From Zygaena filipendulae (Eukaryota > Arthropoda > Insecta > Lepidoptera > Zygaenidae), in NCBI GenBank assembly GCA_907165275.2, contig OU015661.1, forward strand, positions 4,099,501 through 4,163,500: a stretch of DNA of 64,000 bases, read 5' to 3'. Below the pieces are notes generated by a model, which was not told the origin of the DNA, did no database searches, and saw nothing but the letters and a program-made list of their open reading frames with translations. Positions 61,589 through 64,000 of this stretch are shown here, piece by piece; the first letter of the stretch is position 1; every line of letters starts with the position of its first letter. The translations under genes and the position numbers were made by a program.

Positions 61589-62208
61589 AATTATATGTTA
61601 CACCTATATACCCAAATCATTCACAAAGTAAAGCAAATTATCAAGCTGTCATTTCGCTAGCTGCACCTTAGCATTGCAATATAGCGGTTGATATTTTAGA
61701 AGATCAAGTTTTTACACAGCGGTGGACTCTAGTGCGCAAAATACCCCGTGGAAAATCAAATAAAGCGGGCCAGCTGTTGACAATACAATTCGCAAGCGCT
61801 CCCGAGAGTACATGCTCGTCTTCGTCGTACAGACATCATATTGCACAGTCCTACGCGAGACGACGACAAATGACTATCTACAAAAATCGTATTACTCAAT
61901 CTGAAACTTCTGAAGTGCATCCATATTATTTAATATCTGCAGTGGTGGATACAGTTAATAATATCGATTTGTGTGTGACAAAATCCAAAAATACGTATTT
62001 CTTTATTTGAGAATCAGATTCGAAATACTGATTTCCATGACTCTAACTTCGAAACTAACGGTACTTTAACGCAAACTTTCAAACCCTTAGGGGTTACACT
62101 TCTGGAAACCCTTTTTTGGTACTTGCTTACATTTAAAAAGAAGCCTTATGCAAAAAAATATCCATCCGTTTGGTATTTGCGTTAAAGTTATTATTTATGT
62201 ATAGATTA
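61589..62208. other. intronic stretch; open frame at 61732-62010 not favoured
   Basis: The 92-codon frame has no recognisable domain and no supporting splice context. Confidence 0.35.
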
Positions 62209-62395
62209 ACTAGCTGTTCCCGAGATTTCAGATGCGTTAATTTTCGAGTTCCTGCGGGAATTCCTACTCTATGTCCTTTTCTGTACCCCTGTCAACGTGT
62301 ATGTAAAACTTCATGTCGACCGGTTGAGTAGTGAACGCGTGAAAACTTAACAAACAAACAGACAACCTCATATTTGCATTTATAATAGTGAAAAT
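62209..62395 (-). mobile_element. Lep1-like Helitron copy
   Basis: It starts ACTAGCTGTTCCCGAGATTTC, then 'ctatgtccttttctgtaccc', 'gaccggttgagtagtgaacg' and 'atttgcatttataatagt'. Confidence 0.78.
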
Positions 62396-64000
62396 CACAA
62401 AATCTGACGTTCGTTAGATGATAAAACTAATGAATTTTGTTTGCGTTGAATGTCAGCGTCATAATGGAATGCAACCAACTAAAGCAAACGGAGGTAAATA
62501 AATAAAGGTAATTAAAAGCATGACAACTAGATTTTCGTTATACGAAAGCGCTTTGAAACGAAATATCAAAAGGTTTTCCCAGTAGAAACAATAGAGGGAT
62601 ATATGCGAATGGTGGAAAGAGCGGCGGCGGCTCAAGCGCGCGGGCCGCGCTCTAATCCCGTGCGGGTTGGGAACGGCACGCGCCGCGCCGAGCGCCCGCG
62701 CGCCCGCCCGCCCCGCTGTGGATAATATGCAATTTGCGTTCATATTTTAACAACTAACGTCCACCTCATACCCACTGCCCACTTTATTTTTATTATCCGA
62801 TATCCTAACAACAGAGCTCGTGTATATAACATAAATGTAATGAAAGTTTTAGTAGATATTGCGTAGGTAACAGTAAGTGGGTAGTAGGTAGTTAATCCGT
62901 CCAGAAATTACATGAGAAGTTTTTTATAAATTTATTTAGAAAATATTAAATATCATAAAAAAAAAACATAATACATAGTTTATGTCTTTGCGCAAGTTAT
63001 ACCTATAGGTTTACAACTATAAATAAAAGCCATTTCGGCCAACCACCCTTGGCGAGGACCCTGTTTAATTGAGGCAAAGGATTTCATTCATCCCCAGACA
63101 GCCCTTGAAAAGCCTCATGTTACAAGTTCAAGTTACGACGCTAGAGAAAATTCTTATCTTGTTTTCTTTTTCGTCCAACCGATTCGTAAGTTGTTTGAAC
63201 GTTACTACCATAATGTTGGGCACGTATAGATGCGTATGGCGTACCTATCTAACCTCCCCCACAGCATTTATACAAATTGTACGACATGTTCACGCGATCG
63301 AGATGTAAATATGATATTTTGATTGGATTAATCTGTTGACACGATACCCGGAGCTCTATAGTTTATGTTATACCCTAATTCAGCGTGACGCAATACTGTG
63401 AGCTAATTAGTAACAATGCACATATAACAGTGAGACTATAAGATAGTTTTATTTACCACTGGCCGGAATTCCGTTCGTATAATGCAAAAGACAGAAAAAT
63501 GGCGCTGTCTTGTATCTGCGACTTCTGCGAGCACCCTGATGTGCTGGATTAGAAATTGATATTTGAACTATGACCACAACAGAGTCAAATGTTACCAATT
63601 TCCAATGCACGTGTACCCACCGGCCACCAGGACAATACTTTTCTGTAATTTTTAATGTCTGTGTATGTCTGTCTTCAACATTATACAAGATGCCAGCGTT
63701 ATGTAGACGCACGAATTATATGTACAATACATGCAAGATTCATCGCCCGTTTTTAGTCACGTATTCTCGACGTATTAAGAAATAGGCGAGTACGTGACGG
63801 ACGGTGTTTATGTGGGGCAGTGAGTATTGAGGATATCTGCTCATCCACCGGTTACGGTTAATTTCTTTTTTATAACACCACAAACGCGAATGATCTGTTT
63901 ACTGGCGGTACAGTAATAAAAAGGGGCCGGGGCCATTACGAGGCGAGTGTCCTGCCCTGATGGCGGGAGCGATGGCGTCGCCCCCTATCGAGTTTCTAGT
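62396..64000. other. right-hand end of the window, nothing recognised
   Basis: A strong GC island lies at 62620-62720 (gcgcgccgagcgcccgcgcg). The last 100 bases are also GC-richer. The metalloproteinase catalytic exons were not found here and should lie further right. Confidence 0.35.

Larger units (their letters stand above)
4664..64000 (+). other. probable giant intron of the metalloproteinase gene (right end beyond window)
   Basis: No catalytic or hemopexin exon could be recognised on the + strand after the donor at 4664. The simplest reading is one intron of at least 59 kb. It holds tRNA genes, a possible internal promoter, a candidate recursive splice site and many transposons. It could instead be partly intergenic if the gene skips out by a route I cannot see, or if a small exon was missed. 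Confidence 0.5.

Noticed and set aside
1..64000. CRISPR arrays, operons, phage or other prokaryotic systems
   Set aside because: No regularly spaced repeats and no gene packing. Introns, SINEs, Helitrons and eukaryotic tRNAs show an insect chromosome.

Overview
The window looks like a piece of a moth or butterfly (Lepidoptera) chromosome. It is AT-rich, full of GTAGGTA-type simple sequence, and carries many copies of a CTAG-ending, Lep1-like Helitron family, tRNA-derived SINE pieces, a Jockey/CR1-like retroposon fragment and a mariner fragment. There is no bacterial-style gene packing. Nearly all long open frames are chance frames in non-coding DNA.

Protein-coding content is small but clear. 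At the left end two spliced exons on the + strand (3992-4114 and 4488-4663) encode the propeptide of a matrix metalloproteinase: a peptidoglycan-binding-like prodomain, a cysteine-switch motif (RRCGRPD) and a furin site (RRRKR). Both exons have good splice sites. I found no zinc-binding or hemopexin exon downstream, so the remaining ~59 kb is most simply one giant intron of this gene, with the catalytic exons beyond the right edge. The signal-peptide exon was not found and probably lies to the left. A possible membrane-anchored minus-strand exon (326-565) with a damaged start codon lies near the left edge.

The presumed giant intron holds several units of its own. There are two intact, divergently oriented tRNA genes (Arg-CCT at 13973-14045, minus; Lys-TTT at 14256-14328, plus). 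A GC-rich TATA promoter with an initiator and a first-exon donor lies at about 15940-16183. A polypyrimidine-CAG|GTAAGT junction at 25678/25679 has the form of a recursive splice site, with a second donor 49 bases downstream.

Mobile DNA makes up most of what else can be recognised: about two dozen Helitron copies, several fused head to tail; a probable three-level nest at 6665-8988 (TIR element, then Helitron, then LINE); two copies of a ~355-bp MITE with perfect 31-bp inverted ends (9085-9440, 31771-32124); a 518-bp foldback element (32295-32812); a MITE family carrying CRE octamers; a dead mariner (28806-29132); and SINE and LINE tails. GC-rich islands, some with YY1/Pho-type motifs, are scattered through the region and may be regulatory. 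The window has no CRISPR array, operon or clearly new multi-gene system. The recursive splice site and the internal promoter are the most informative signals.
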